DNA from: an uncultured bacterium
GTDB taxonomy: Bacteria; Cyanobacteriota; Vampirovibrionia; Gastranaerophilales; Gastranaerophilaceae
Direction of reading: 5' to 3'
DNA length: 64,000 nt
NCBI GenBank assembly: GCA_949292185.1
Contig: CASEYP010000029.1
Span: 62,001 to 126,000 of the forward strand
Shown here: positions 24,670-33,339 of the stretch, one piece after another
Layout: every line of letters starts with the position of its first letter
Position numbering within the stretch: the first letter of the stretch is position 1
Position numbers and translations under genes: made by a program
Notes under the pieces: generated by a model
Database searches by the model: none
Seen by the model: only the letters and a program-made list of their open reading frames with translations
What the model was told of the DNA's origin: nothing

Positions 24670-25484
24670 TCCAACAAAGTTTTTATAGCATTTGGAATAA
24701 AGCTTATCAAATCTTCAGCCATTACTGAATATTCGGTAAGCTTTTCTGCTGCTATATCTCCACTTAAGCCGTGCAAATATACACCCATTACAGAAGCTTC
24801 AAATATATCCATTTTTTGTGCAACAAACCCTGCTATCATGCCAGCCAAAACATCCCCTGAACCAGCTTTTGCCATAGCACTATTTCCCGTATGGTTTATA
24901 TAATGTCTGCCATCAGGCGATACTACAACAGTATTATGAGTTTTTAAAACCGTAATACAATTGTATATTTCAGATATTTTATTCGCAGCAGATCCAACAT
25001 CTGATAATACATAATCCAAAGAGCAATCCAAAAGTCTTGAAGCTTCCTTTGGATGAGGAGTCAGTATAATATTTGAAATTTCACTTGATGTTAAAACTTC
25101 CGGAGCCCTTGATAAAATATTTAATCCATCTGCATCAATAATTAATGGAATATTCTTATCTACATTTTCAACAACAGTATTAAAAATATTTACAGCATTA
25201 TCGCTTTGAGATAAGCCACAACCAATTTCAACTACATCTGAAATATTTAAGTTTTCAAGCAACTTATCTAACGGAACAAAAACAATATTCTGAGTTTGTG
25301 CAGCAACTGTTTTTAAAACGCTATCTTCTGAGCATAAAAAACAATACCCACAACCTACTTTTAATGCTGATACACTTGATAAATATGCAGCACCCGGCAT
25401 ATACTCAGACCCTGCAACATTTAATACTCTGCCATAAGTTCCCTTATTGGAATTTGGAACCCTTTTAGGTAATTTATAATCCAT
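24666..25484 (-). CDS. nnrD: ADP/ATP-dependent NAD(P)H-hydrate dehydratase
   Basis: 272 residues from the ATG at 25484 (an ATG six codons upstream has no ribosome site). The ribokinase-like dehydratase domain shows GTYGRVLNVAGSEYMPGAA, LTPHPKEASRLL and the catalytic loop AKAGSGDVLAGMIAGF. It repairs hydrated NADH/NADPH. The epimerase domain (YjeF N-terminus), often fused to it, is absent. The gene overlaps trmL. Its stop shares a TTAA with the stop of the convergent gene at 24316. Confidence 0.92.
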   Translation of the reverse strand: MDYKLPKRVPNSNKGTYGRVLNVAGSEYMPGAAYLSSVSALKVGCGYCFLCSEDSVLKTVAAQTQNIVFVPLDKLLENLNISDVVEIGCGLSQSDNAVNIFNTVVENVDKNIPLIIDADGLNILSRAPEVLTSSEISNIILTPHPKEASRLLDCSLDYVLSDVGSAANKISEIYNCITVLKTHNTVVVSPDGRHYINHTGNSAMAKAGSGDVLAGMIAGFVAQKMDIFEASVMGVYLHGLSGDIAAEKLTEYSVMAEDLISFIPNAIKTLLD

Positions 25485-25923
25485 TTTGCCTAATTGCCTC
25501 ATAAGCTACTATCGCTACAGAATTAGATAAATTTAAACTTCTTTGACCTTCCTTCATAGGAATTGTTCTGGCATGTGAATCTTTCACATATTTATCAGGC
25601 AATCCTCTTGTTTCCGGACCAAAAACAATAAAATCACCGTCTTTGAATTTGATATCGGTATATAATTTATCTGTCTTCGTTGTTAAATAATAGAATGTTC
25701 CATTAGGAAATTCATTATACAACTCGTCCATAGACTCAAGTTTATGAATATCTACACTGTCCCAATAATCCAAACCTGCACGTTTTGTATATTTACTGGA
25801 TAATGAAAAACCCAATTTACCAACCAAATACAAACTTGCGCCACAACATGCACAAAGTCTTGCTATATTTCCTGTATTTTGCGGAATTTCAGGTTCATAT
25901 AAAACTATATTCAACTTAGCCAT
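25474..25923 (-). CDS. trmL: tRNA (cytidine/uridine-34-2'-O)-methyltransferase
   Basis: 149 residues, the compact SPOUT type. Diagnostic elements are LYEPEIPQNTGNIARLCA at the start, FGPETRGLP (SAM loop) and RSLNLSNSVAIVAYEA at the knot. TrmL methylates the wobble ribose of tRNA-Leu. It overlaps nnrD by 11 bases and lies 19 bases downstream of the CDP-alcohol transferase. Confidence 0.95.
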   Translation of the reverse strand: MAKLNIVLYEPEIPQNTGNIARLCACCGASLYLVGKLGFSLSSKYTKRAGLDYWDSVDIHKLESMDELYNEFPNGTFYYLTTKTDKLYTDIKFKDGDFIVFGPETRGLPDKYVKDSHARTIPMKEGQRSLNLSNSVAIVAYEAIRQNGL

Positions 25924-25942
25924 AACTTATCAAACAATCTTA

Positions 25943-26560
25943 CTACTTATTTATAATATTCTTACACTCTAATACTACAGGTAACCCTCTAACAACACAA
26001 AATATAATTGCAATCCAAGCAAGAACTATACCTACAGTATTTAATATCGGTGTCCAAGAATAAACTTCCATACCAGGAGTATTGGCAAGAATAATAATTA
26101 TAAATGCCATAACTTTTGCAACCGCATAAGATATTCTCATAAATCTTGAAGCACAAATAAATTTACCAATAGGAGTAGACTGCATAGTTTTATCGCCAAA
26201 CGCTGTAAAGCCTTTTGATAAAGCTACACTTCTAATTCCATCTGTAGTAAATGCTCTGGCTACACAAACAATAGGAAACATTGCATTTAAAGCTTGATTT
26301 TCACCTGCAAGATAACCTAATACCGCAAAAGCAACCCAAAAAGAAACTTCTACGATTCTATCACCCATAATATCTAATACAGAACCTAATTCAGATTCTT
26401 CATGAAATTTTCTTGCGACATAACCATCAACACCATCTAATGAGAATGCAATAATAGTCAAAACAAATGCAACAGCATAAGCTAATGTTGTTGGCACAAA
26501 TAATAAAAATACTGCTAATAATGCCACAAATATTCTAAATATTGAAATAAAATTTGCCAT
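25943..26560 (-). CDS. CDP-alcohol phosphatidyltransferase (PgsA-like)
   Basis: 205 residues, about five to six membrane helices. The family motif D-x2-D-G-x2-A-R-x8-G-x3-D-x3-D is complete (LDGVDGYVARKF, then GSVLDIMGDR). Such enzymes displace CMP from CDP-diacylglycerol, most often with glycerol 3-phosphate; the exact acceptor cannot be told from sequence alone. A GAGGGAG ribosome site precedes it. Confidence 0.88.
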   Translation of the reverse strand: MANFISIFRIFVALLAVFLLFVPTTLAYAVAFVLTIIAFSLDGVDGYVARKFHEESELGSVLDIMGDRIVEVSFWVAFAVLGYLAGENQALNAMFPIVCVARAFTTDGIRSVALSKGFTAFGDKTMQSTPIGKFICASRFMRISYAVAKVMAFIIIILANTPGMEVYSWTPILNTVGIVLAWIAIIFCVVRGLPVVLECKNIINK

Positions 26561-26578
26561 ATCTCCCTCTTTTACAAA

Positions 26579-27580
26579 TTATAATTTTTTAGATCTTGAT
26601 AAAGCAAAATCTACATGGTCTAAATTCTTTGCTCTATCACCAAGCATAATTTTTTCTGCTTCTTCTAATATACTAACTACAATAAAACCATTTTCCCCAT
26701 CAGATCTGGCTTTTTTACCGGTTTCACAACAACTGATAAAATGCTGACATTCTAATTTTAATGGTTCAATCTCCAAATAATCTAACTGAACATTTTCAAT
26801 AGTTCCAGCCTTATAATTATCATAAATAGTTAATTTATGTTCCGGAACAGTATCATCTAAAATGGCAGTAGCCTTAGTTCCTCTAACCAAAAGTTGAACA
26901 TGTTTTCTCGGTGTAATCCAACTATCAGTAATATGAGCAATTGCGCCACCTTCCATTAATATTCCGATATGCGTAATATCCATAATATCATTACCATCAG
27001 AAGAACATCCGATAGCCGAAATTACACGTTTTGGATTTTTACCTAAAACATAACTAATCATAGAAACATCATGTGGAGCTAAATCCCACATTACACTTCT
27101 ATCATTTTTAAAATAATTTATATTTAAACGATCACTTTGAGCATATACAATATCACCCAAAACTCCGTCTTCGACAAGCATTTTTAATCTGTTTACGGCA
27201 GGATGATACAACAATAAGTGACCTACCATCAAAACTAACCCTTTGCTATCAGCCAAATCAGTTAAATCACGAGCCTCTTGCGCTACTGTTGAAATAGGCT
27301 TTTCAACATATACATTTTTACCTGCTTCAAGCATTGCTTTTACAAACTTATAATGAGTATGACTTGGTGTAACAACTACAACACCAGTTATATCTTTACT
27401 GTTTAAAATATCATGAAAATCTTTAGTTGTTGGAATTCCAGGATATTGCTCTTTAACTTTTGCAAGGTTTTCATCATCCAAATCACATACCATACCTAAA
27501 GCATTAAGATTATAGAAATTTCGAACGATATTTCGTCCCCACAAACCGCAACCTAATACTGCTATTTTTTGTTCCTTCAT
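26579..27580 (-). CDS. Gfo/Idh/MocA-family NAD(P)-dependent oxidoreductase
   Basis: 333 residues. The Rossmann start AVLGCGLWGRNIVRNF is followed by the family motif VEKPISTVAQEA (catalytic-type Lys in EKP) and the C-terminal substrate domain (DRLNINYFKNDRSVMWDLAPHD). The latter resembles enzymes that oxidise nucleotide sugars, such as WlbA/WbpB types. With a glycosyltransferase next to it, a role in surface sugar synthesis is likely but unproven. Confidence 0.88.
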   Translation of the reverse strand: MKEQKIAVLGCGLWGRNIVRNFYNLNALGMVCDLDDENLAKVKEQYPGIPTTKDFHDILNSKDITGVVVVTPSHTHYKFVKAMLEAGKNVYVEKPISTVAQEARDLTDLADSKGLVLMVGHLLLYHPAVNRLKMLVEDGVLGDIVYAQSDRLNINYFKNDRSVMWDLAPHDVSMISYVLGKNPKRVISAIGCSSDGNDIMDITHIGILMEGGAIAHITDSWITPRKHVQLLVRGTKATAILDDTVPEHKLTIYDNYKAGTIENVQLDYLEIEPLKLECQHFISCCETGKKARSDGENGFIVVSILEEAEKIMLGDRAKNLDHVDFALSRSKKL

Positions 27581-27662
27581 ATTTACCCTAACTTTCCTAA
27601 CCTAAATAGTATCTTAATTTAATTATAAACTTGAAAATATTATTTGTAAATATTATAAAAAG

Positions 27663-28541
27663 CTATCGACCTCTACGTTCTTGCGCTCTAAGATTTTTTA
27701 CAGCTTCAACACGCATATCATACATTTGTTGATATCTTTCATAAAATAAATCCCTATCTTCAGGAGGGAAAGTATCAACCAATTTATCCAATAATGGTTT
27801 TGGAATTTCAGATAATTTTACAAGTCTATCAAGCACCTCATTTGTCATTGGATAAAAAGCTTTATAATTTTTATAAAAAATATGGCTACATTCAGCTTCA
27901 ACCTGCACGGAATGTTTAGTAACCTGTTCGCCTACTTTACAAGTTACTGAAATAGGTTCAAACAAAACACCTTTAAATCCACCTAACAACAGCCTTATTG
28001 TCAAATCATAATCTGCCATAATCTTAAATTTATCATCAAAGAAATTTAATTTTTCTAAAGCAGAACGTTTAAAAAACATTGCCTGTCTAGGACAAGGAAC
28101 AACCTGAAAAGCATTCAGCATTGCCGGCGTAAATTGAAATACATACCCTTCAGGATGGCAACAATATGCAGGGAAGAAACAAAAATCTGCATCCTCTGTT
28201 TCCATAAGGTTAACGATATCAGCAATAGCAGTTATATCATGATAAAAATCATCACAACTGATAAAGGATAAATATTTTCCTTTTGCTCTTAATGCTCCTT
28301 TATTATATGCATCAAATTTTCCCCTATCAGGTTCTGAGAAAAAATTTAAATACCCGGCATTCTTATATTCTTTTAACAACACTTGAGTGCCATCACTAGA
28401 TGCATTATCCATAACCAACAATTCTACATACGGATAAGTTTGTTTTTCTAATAAATTTACCAACAGCGTAAAATCGTCTGATTGATTTTTGTCTACTATA
28501 TTTGAAGTTGAAACAATTACTGATACTTCTGGTTCGTACAT
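27663..28541 (-). CDS. Family 2 glycosyltransferase
   Basis: 292 residues. The GT-A fold has VSVIVSTSN at the start, a nucleotide-binding DNASSDGT, the stretch KFDAYNKGALRAKGKYLSF and a metal-binding-type SCDDFYHD. No membrane segment is seen, so it is cytoplasmic or peripheral. Its start is 22 bases after dacB. It probably adds a sugar to a surface glycan; donor and acceptor are unknown. Confidence 0.9.
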   Translation of the reverse strand: MYEPEVSVIVSTSNIVDKNQSDDFTLLVNLLEKQTYPYVELLVMDNASSDGTQVLLKEYKNAGYLNFFSEPDRGKFDAYNKGALRAKGKYLSFISCDDFYHDITAIADIVNLMETEDADFCFFPAYCCHPEGYVFQFTPAMLNAFQVVPCPRQAMFFKRSALEKLNFFDDKFKIMADYDLTIRLLLGGFKGVLFEPISVTCKVGEQVTKHSVQVEAECSHIFYKNYKAFYPMTNEVLDRLVKLSEIPKPLLDKLVDTFPPEDRDLFYERYQQMYDMRVEAVKNLRAQERRGR

Positions 28542-28563
28542 ATTAAATCCTTTTCTTATCTTT

Positions 28564-29913
28564 TTAATTATTTATGTATACTTCACGAAGAATTTGTTCT
28601 TCAATATTTTTCTTATCTGCAGATGTTGTATCAGGATCATTTATCATAATATCAAATGCATAAATTTTACCTCTTCTTGATACTATGTAACCGGCTAAAG
28701 CACTTACACCTGATAATGTTCCTGTTTTTGCACGTAAATTATCTTTGAAATACAACATTCTATTTTTTAAAGTTCCCATACCTGGTGCTGGAAATAACAA
28801 TTCATAATCTGCGAAATTTTCAGACTTTGATTTCATAACAAGAAAATCTGTCATAAAATCAGCTGTAACCAAATTATTATGAGAAACCCCGCTAGCATCC
28901 ACTATATTAATATCTTTATTGCTTATATCGTATTTTTTCAAATATGCATTCAACATCCCCATTGAATTTTCAAAACTTCCTGATGAATTTGCCCAAACTG
29001 CACCTGCCGTTTTAAACAAAGTTTCTGAAGCTAAATTACTGCTATTTTTTAAGACTTCTGCAACAACATCGCTTAAATTGTGATCAACTTGAGAAACTAT
29101 ATATACATTTGATTTAGGTAACAAAGCTATTTTTATAGGATTAAAATATTGAAATTTTTTATTTCTCATAGCTTCTTCTAATCGTAAAATAAAATTCATT
29201 TTAGGATTTGAAACCGGAAGATATGTATTATAAAGCTTAGACACAACACCTGATATTTTTAACATATTAGGAATATTTGAATCGCTTTTTTCAATAGTCA
29301 CACTATTTTGCATATGCAAATCTGTCTCTACCAAATTCATAAAAGAAATTGGATAAAAAGGCTTAACTGTAACACTTGCAGGAACATGATTTGCAGTTGG
29401 AGCAACTTCTATTTTTAATAAATTTCCGTCAATATTATAAGCACTAAATTTTGGAACCGAAGATTCCAATTCATCTTCAGCTAACCAATCTTTTCCCCAC
29501 TCTACTCTATCAAAAATACTATCATCCAAATAAACATTCTTTGGAACAATATTTTTCGCAATGGCACCATCCAATAATAACCCTAAATCATTAGATGATA
29601 AAAGGGGATCTGCAGATAACTTTATATACAAATCATTATTTGTACTTTTATACATTTTAGTTGAAAACTTATAATCAGACCCTAATGTATCAACAGCAGC
29701 AGCCGTTGTAATAACTTTTAGAGTTGAGGCTGGAACCCTTTGTGTTTTTTCATGCAATTCATATAATACATTACCATTTTCAACATTTTTTATTGAAACA
29801 GATATATTATCTTTATTTACACCTAATGAACTTAAAGTTCTATTTATAGATTCCGCATATGCTGAAGTTAATGTAAACATTAATGAAATCAAAAGAATTA
29901 ATATTTTTCGCAT
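28564..29913 (-). CDS. dacB: D-alanyl-D-alanine carboxypeptidase/endopeptidase (PBP4 type)
   Basis: 449 residues, secreted: signal peptide MRKILILLISLMFTLTSAYA. Penicillin-binding motifs are SxxK in ASTLKVI (about residue 62-65), SxN in SGVSHNN and KTG in RAKTGTLSGV. The large insert between SxxK and SxN is typical of class C PBP4. It trims or cleaves peptidoglycan cross-links in the periplasm. A GAGGTG ribosome site and a 16-base overlap tie it to the upstream nitrilase gene. Confidence 0.94.
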   Translation of the reverse strand: MRKILILLISLMFTLTSAYAESINRTLSSLGVNKDNISVSIKNVENGNVLYELHEKTQRVPASTLKVITTAAAVDTLGSDYKFSTKMYKSTNNDLYIKLSADPLLSSNDLGLLLDGAIAKNIVPKNVYLDDSIFDRVEWGKDWLAEDELESSVPKFSAYNIDGNLLKIEVAPTANHVPASVTVKPFYPISFMNLVETDLHMQNSVTIEKSDSNIPNMLKISGVVSKLYNTYLPVSNPKMNFILRLEEAMRNKKFQYFNPIKIALLPKSNVYIVSQVDHNLSDVVAEVLKNSSNLASETLFKTAGAVWANSSGSFENSMGMLNAYLKKYDISNKDINIVDASGVSHNNLVTADFMTDFLVMKSKSENFADYELLFPAPGMGTLKNRMLYFKDNLRAKTGTLSGVSALAGYIVSRRGKIYAFDIMINDPDTTSADKKNIEEQILREVYINN

Positions 29914-30725
29914 AAGATTTTCACCTCATATTTATTTTTAATATCATTTAATATAGGAGCCTTCTTTCTAAAATCATACATCTCATCAATAGAAATGTCA
30001 GCACTAATAAGACCTTCTCCATCCATAATAGAAGCTACTTCATCGCCTTTGTAATCAATAATTCTGGATTGACCTAAATTATATTCCCCGTTTTCAATAT
30101 ACCCAGATTGAGTTAAAGCTAACATATAACATTGATTTTCTATAGCTCTTGATTTTGTCATCATTTCCCACGGTATAGGCTTTTTAGAACCCCACGCCGC
30201 ACAATCAACTAAAATATCTGCACCAGCTTTTGTATAAGCCCTGTAAAGTTCAGGGAAACGAATATCATAACATATACTAAGTCCGTACTTAACTCCATCT
30301 AACTCAACCATAACAGGAGTATCACCTTCTGAAACATAACTACCTTCATCACATCCATAATAAGAATATAAATGCATTTTAGAATATGTTGTTACTAATT
30401 TACCTTTTCTATCTAATACGGGACACGTATTATAAAACTTATCATCTTTTTTAGTAATATAACTCCCACCTATGATATTTGTATTATATTGCGTTGCTAC
30501 ATCTGATAAAAACTTTAAAACTATATCATTTTCAGACTCTTGAGCTGTTTTTCTAAAATTTGAGCAAGACCAACCTACAGTCCAAACTTCAGGCAATATA
30601 ATAACATCAGTTTTACAATTTAAATCCCTTTTTAAAATATTTGAAACTTTTTCAATATTCGCATCAACATCTCCAATAACAGAAGACATTTGCAATAATG
30701 AAATATTTACTTTCTTTTCTTCCAT
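29898..30725 (-). CDS. Carbon-nitrogen hydrolase (nitrilase superfamily)
   Basis: 275 residues. The Glu-Lys-Cys triad is visible: LPEVWTVGW, SKMHLYSYYG and LSICYDIRFPELYR. The length and motifs suit the omega-amidase/YafV or deaminated-glutathione amidase branch. The substrate is not determinable from sequence. It overlaps the DUF374 gene upstream and dacB downstream. Confidence 0.9.
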   Translation of the reverse strand: MEEKKVNISLLQMSSVIGDVDANIEKVSNILKRDLNCKTDVIILPEVWTVGWSCSNFRKTAQESENDIVLKFLSDVATQYNTNIIGGSYITKKDDKFYNTCPVLDRKGKLVTTYSKMHLYSYYGCDEGSYVSEGDTPVMVELDGVKYGLSICYDIRFPELYRAYTKAGADILVDCAAWGSKKPIPWEMMTKSRAIENQCYMLALTQSGYIENGEYNLGQSRIIDYKGDEVASIMDGEGLISADISIDEMYDFRKKAPILNDIKNKYEVKILCEKY

Positions 30726-31375
30726 AACTTTAACGCTTTCGCCTCCTTATATTTTTCAGGCGCAATTTTTTGCAAATTCATTAAAGAATTTCTTATTTCT
30801 TCTGCAACTTGCTTGTCAGATTTATCTTTTGCATATATAGGATCCCCATATAAATTCAACAACCAACATGGTCCAATAGGACATGTCATCTTATCCCAAG
30901 AAGGAAATTTTATAAATGTAAAATTCGGGGAATACCAATGTACAGGAACAATAGGAACATTAGCTTCTCTTGCTAAAACAATAGCTCCTGATTTAACCTT
31001 ATGCAATGGGCCCCTTGGACCATCAACCATTATTGCAATATTTTCACCGTCCTTTAACTTTGAAATCATTTTCAACGTTCCGGAAACGGCACCTTTTCTT
31101 TTTGAAGACCCCCTGCAAGTCTTAAACCCCCATTTTTCACAAACCCTGGCTATAATTTCACCATCAAGAGAGTTACTTATTAGAATATTAATATTACCTC
31201 TATCTTGAATTCCATGTAAACAAAATTGATTTTCATGCCACATCACATAAATACAAGGGGACAAATTAGGATTATTAAACTCCGCAACATAAGTAAAAAG
31301 TTCTTGCATCTTCATAATTGAATACGCAAGATCGGTAACTTGACCAATATTATTTTTATTAATAAGCCTAACCAT
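30707..31375 (-). CDS. DUF374 lysophospholipid acyltransferase-like protein
   Basis: 222 residues. The DUF374 pattern is present: MWHENQFC near the N-terminus, ISNSLDGEIIARVCEKWGF, then the basic RGSSKRKG and MVDGPRGPLHKVKSGAIVLA. Members are related to acyltransferases and are often near lipid A genes in diderms. Activity is inferred. It is the first gene of the minus-strand envelope block and starts about 85 bases from the tRNA promoter on the other strand. Confidence 0.85.
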   Translation of the reverse strand: MVRLINKNNIGQVTDLAYSIMKMQELFTYVAEFNNPNLSPCIYVMWHENQFCLHGIQDRGNINILISNSLDGEIIARVCEKWGFKTCRGSSKRKGAVSGTLKMISKLKDGENIAIMVDGPRGPLHKVKSGAIVLAREANVPIVPVHWYSPNFTFIKFPSWDKMTCPIGPCWLLNLYGDPIYAKDKSDKQVAEEIRNSLMNLQKIAPEKYKEAKALKLWKKRK

Positions 31376-31460
31376 AGTACGATAATTGTATCATAAGATA
31401 ATTTAAAATCATAATTATTAAAAATGTAAAATTAGAAAAAAATAATTACAATCAAAGTTC

Positions 31461-31489
31461 TTGACTTTGAAAAATGTTTGCCATAGAAT
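31461..31489 (+). promoter_or_regulatory. Promoter of tRNA-Pro
   Basis: TTGACT (31461-31466), a 17-base spacer, TAGAAT (31484-31489). This is the best sigma-70 match in the neighbourhood; the predicted start is near 31496, about 50 bases before the mature tRNA. Confidence 0.75.
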
Positions 31490-31515
31490 AAATCTTGTGA
31501 CAGCAATGTCAACCC

Positions 31516-31539
31516 AAAATAATGTAGACGCATTATTTT
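31516..31539 (+). other. Hairpin in the tRNA-Pro 5' leader
   Basis: AAAATAATG / CATTATTTT form a perfect 9-base-pair stem with a 6-base loop, 7 bases upstream of the mature tRNA end. It may guide processing or act as a weak attenuator. Confidence 0.45.
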
Positions 31540-31546
31540 ACCCCTA

Positions 31547-31623
31547 CGGGATGTAGCGCAGCTTGGTAGCGCACCTCGCTTGGGACGAGGGGGTCGCACG
31601 TTCAAATCGTGTCATCCCGACCA
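31547..31623 (+). tRNA. tRNA-Pro (anticodon TGG)
   Basis: 77 bases with the CCA encoded. The acceptor stem CGGGATG pairs with CATCCCG, followed by A and CCA. The D arm contains GCGCAGCTTGGTAGCGC. The anticodon stem CCTCG / CGAGG holds loop CTTGGGA with anticodon TGG and G37. The T loop TTCAAAT is normal. It has its own promoter and terminator. Confidence 0.97.
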
Positions 31624-31630
31624 TTTTAAA

Positions 31631-31664
31631 AAAGACTTTAGAATATATCTAAAGTCTTTTTTTT
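31631..31664 (+). terminator. Rho-independent terminator of tRNA-Pro
   Basis: AAAGACTTTAG / CTAAAGTCTTT stem with a 7-base loop, then T5 or more. Confidence 0.92.
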
Positions 31665-31744
31665 GTCTATTTTATATTGATTAGACCATATATTTATGTA
31701 ATATTAAAAATGTTGGGATTTATTTATAATTTACGTGGAAGAGA

Positions 31745-33106
31745 ATGAAAAAAAGATACATCATAGCATTTTTTATTACGATTCTTTTACTCATTTTAAC
31801 CCACCATATATGGTTAGGTTACAAAAGTTCTATTCATTTTGATGCGTTATTATTTATTATCATCCTGATTTTAGGATATTTGTTCAGCTTAAAAATAACT
31901 TCTTATATTGCGGACTTTAAATCTATTGAAAACAAATCAAGGATTGAAATTGTTTTTCTTTCCGTATTTTTTGTTCTTTTGTTTTTACCAATATCACGTA
32001 TCGATCAAAGCAAAATATCAATAAGCGAAAACAGGACTCTTGCTAAATACCCAAACCTTTTAACTAAAAATGGTAAGTTAAACATCAAATTTGGCAAAGA
32101 TTTTGAAAATTGGTTCAATGATCGATTTTTCTTAAGGAACGAACTTATTAATCTGAACACTATTTATAAAATTTTTTCATATAAACATTTTGAAACTAAT
32201 AAGACATTCTATTACAAAGAATACAATGTAGTTTTTAGTAAAACTCATATCCCTGAGAAGAACACTGTTCCCAAAAAGGAACTTCCAAAAATTGCAGCTT
32301 CACTAGACAAATTTAATTTATTTTGTCAAAAACATAACATAAAACTCTACGTACTAATTGTACCGTATAACCAATATATCTACCAAAACTATGCTAAAGA
32401 CTATGCAAATCCCAAAGGACTAATCCAATTAAATAATAATATTAAAGAATTACAAAAGTTATCAAATACTGATATAATTTATGTTTATGATGATTTAAAA
32501 AAAGCCTCTCAAAGCCAAAAAGAATCCGTAGCATTCAAAGTTGATCATCATTGGACAGAGTATGGCGCGTTTATTGGATACAAAAGATTGATGAAAGAGA
32601 TTAATAAAGATTATCCTAACATTGTACCTGTTAAAGAAGAAAGTTACAAAACATTTAGATCCAATAAAGTTAGATGTGATTTTGATAGAAAATTCACTAA
32701 TGGAAACACCCTAGAAATGGCACCAGGGTTAAATATTTATGCAAATAAAATTTTAAATACAAAATATTTATATTACGAAAATAAAAATCACAAATTATTA
32801 CAAACTGAAATCATAGACACAGATAATACTCGAAATAAAACCTTTTATTACCCAAAAGGAGCTAATTACAGAGTTTTAGAAACAGGAACAAGTATGAATG
32901 AAAACCTTTTACAATTTACTCCATACACCTTTAAAAACTTAAAATATATTAGTCTTAATAATATAAAAAACAGAAAAGACAGCGAAATATTCAAAATAAT
33001 GAAATATCATAAAAAAGATATTCTAGATTACAAACCTGATATTATTATACTTTGCATAACACCTTTAAATTTAAAAAGACTTCCGCAAATATTTGAGGAG
33101 AAATAA
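31745..33106 (+). CDS. DHHW/AlgX-J-like membrane protein (first copy)
   Basis: 453 residues. About three N-terminal transmembrane helices (4-26, 34-52, 69-86) are followed by an extracytoplasmic SGNH-like domain. Key motif FKVDHHWTEYGAFIGY carries the Asp-His pair of DHHW/AlgX/AlgJ proteins, and GTSMNENLL holds the probable nucleophile serine. Such proteins work with MBOAT acyltransferases to O-acetylate exported polysaccharides. The neighbour after the second copy is an MBOAT gene. This copy is followed by a tiny remnant resembling an MBOAT start. TATAAT at 31725 may be its -10 box. Confidence 0.82.
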   Translation: MKKRYIIAFFITILLLILTHHIWLGYKSSIHFDALLFIIILILGYLFSLKITSYIADFKSIENKSRIEIVFLSVFFVLLFLPISRIDQSKISISENRTLAKYPNLLTKNGKLNIKFGKDFENWFNDRFFLRNELINLNTIYKIFSYKHFETNKTFYYKEYNVVFSKTHIPEKNTVPKKELPKIAASLDKFNLFCQKHNIKLYVLIVPYNQYIYQNYAKDYANPKGLIQLNNNIKELQKLSNTDIIYVYDDLKKASQSQKESVAFKVDHHWTEYGAFIGYKRLMKEINKDYPNIVPVKEESYKTFRSNKVRCDFDRKFTNGNTLEMAPGLNIYANKILNTKYLYYENKNHKLLQTEIIDTDNTRNKTFYYPKGANYRVLETGTSMNENLLQFTPYTFKNLKYISLNNIKNRKDSEIFKIMKYHKKDILDYKPDIIILCITPLNLKRLPQIFEEK

Positions 33107-33109
33107 ATA

Positions 33110-33145
33110 ATGCTGTCTTTACTATCTTTGATATTTGTATTTTAA
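33110..33145 (+). pseudogene. Possible remnant of an MBOAT gene start after the first DHHW copy; rest of gap empty
   Basis: Twelve codons including the stop (MLSLLSLIFVF) begin four bases after the DHHW stop and behind the same GAGGA ribosome site. They resemble the start of the intact MBOAT gene at 34710 (MLFSSMTFVFVF); the DNA string TGAyATTTGTATTT is shared. The remaining 33146-33339 is AT-rich with stops in all frames and I see no other feature in it. This suggests an older DHHW-MBOAT pair whose MBOAT gene decayed. Confidence 0.4.
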
Positions 33146-33339
33146 ATTGTAATAATAAATTTTTATATATCAATTATAGAAATTAAAATCTTTTTGCAAT
33201 TTTGATTCTATTAACCTTATAAAACCTTTATTTTAATTTTGAATATTTATATCTTTATCTTGCATACTTCTGTATTTTAATGTAACATTGAGCATGTTCT
33301 ATTGACTGAAATCTATAGAATATATTCAATGGGATATTT

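Noticed and set aside
30813-31208. 131-codon plus-strand ORF opposite the DUF374 gene
   Set aside because: No ribosome site, no family, and the opposite strand carries clear DUF374 motifs.
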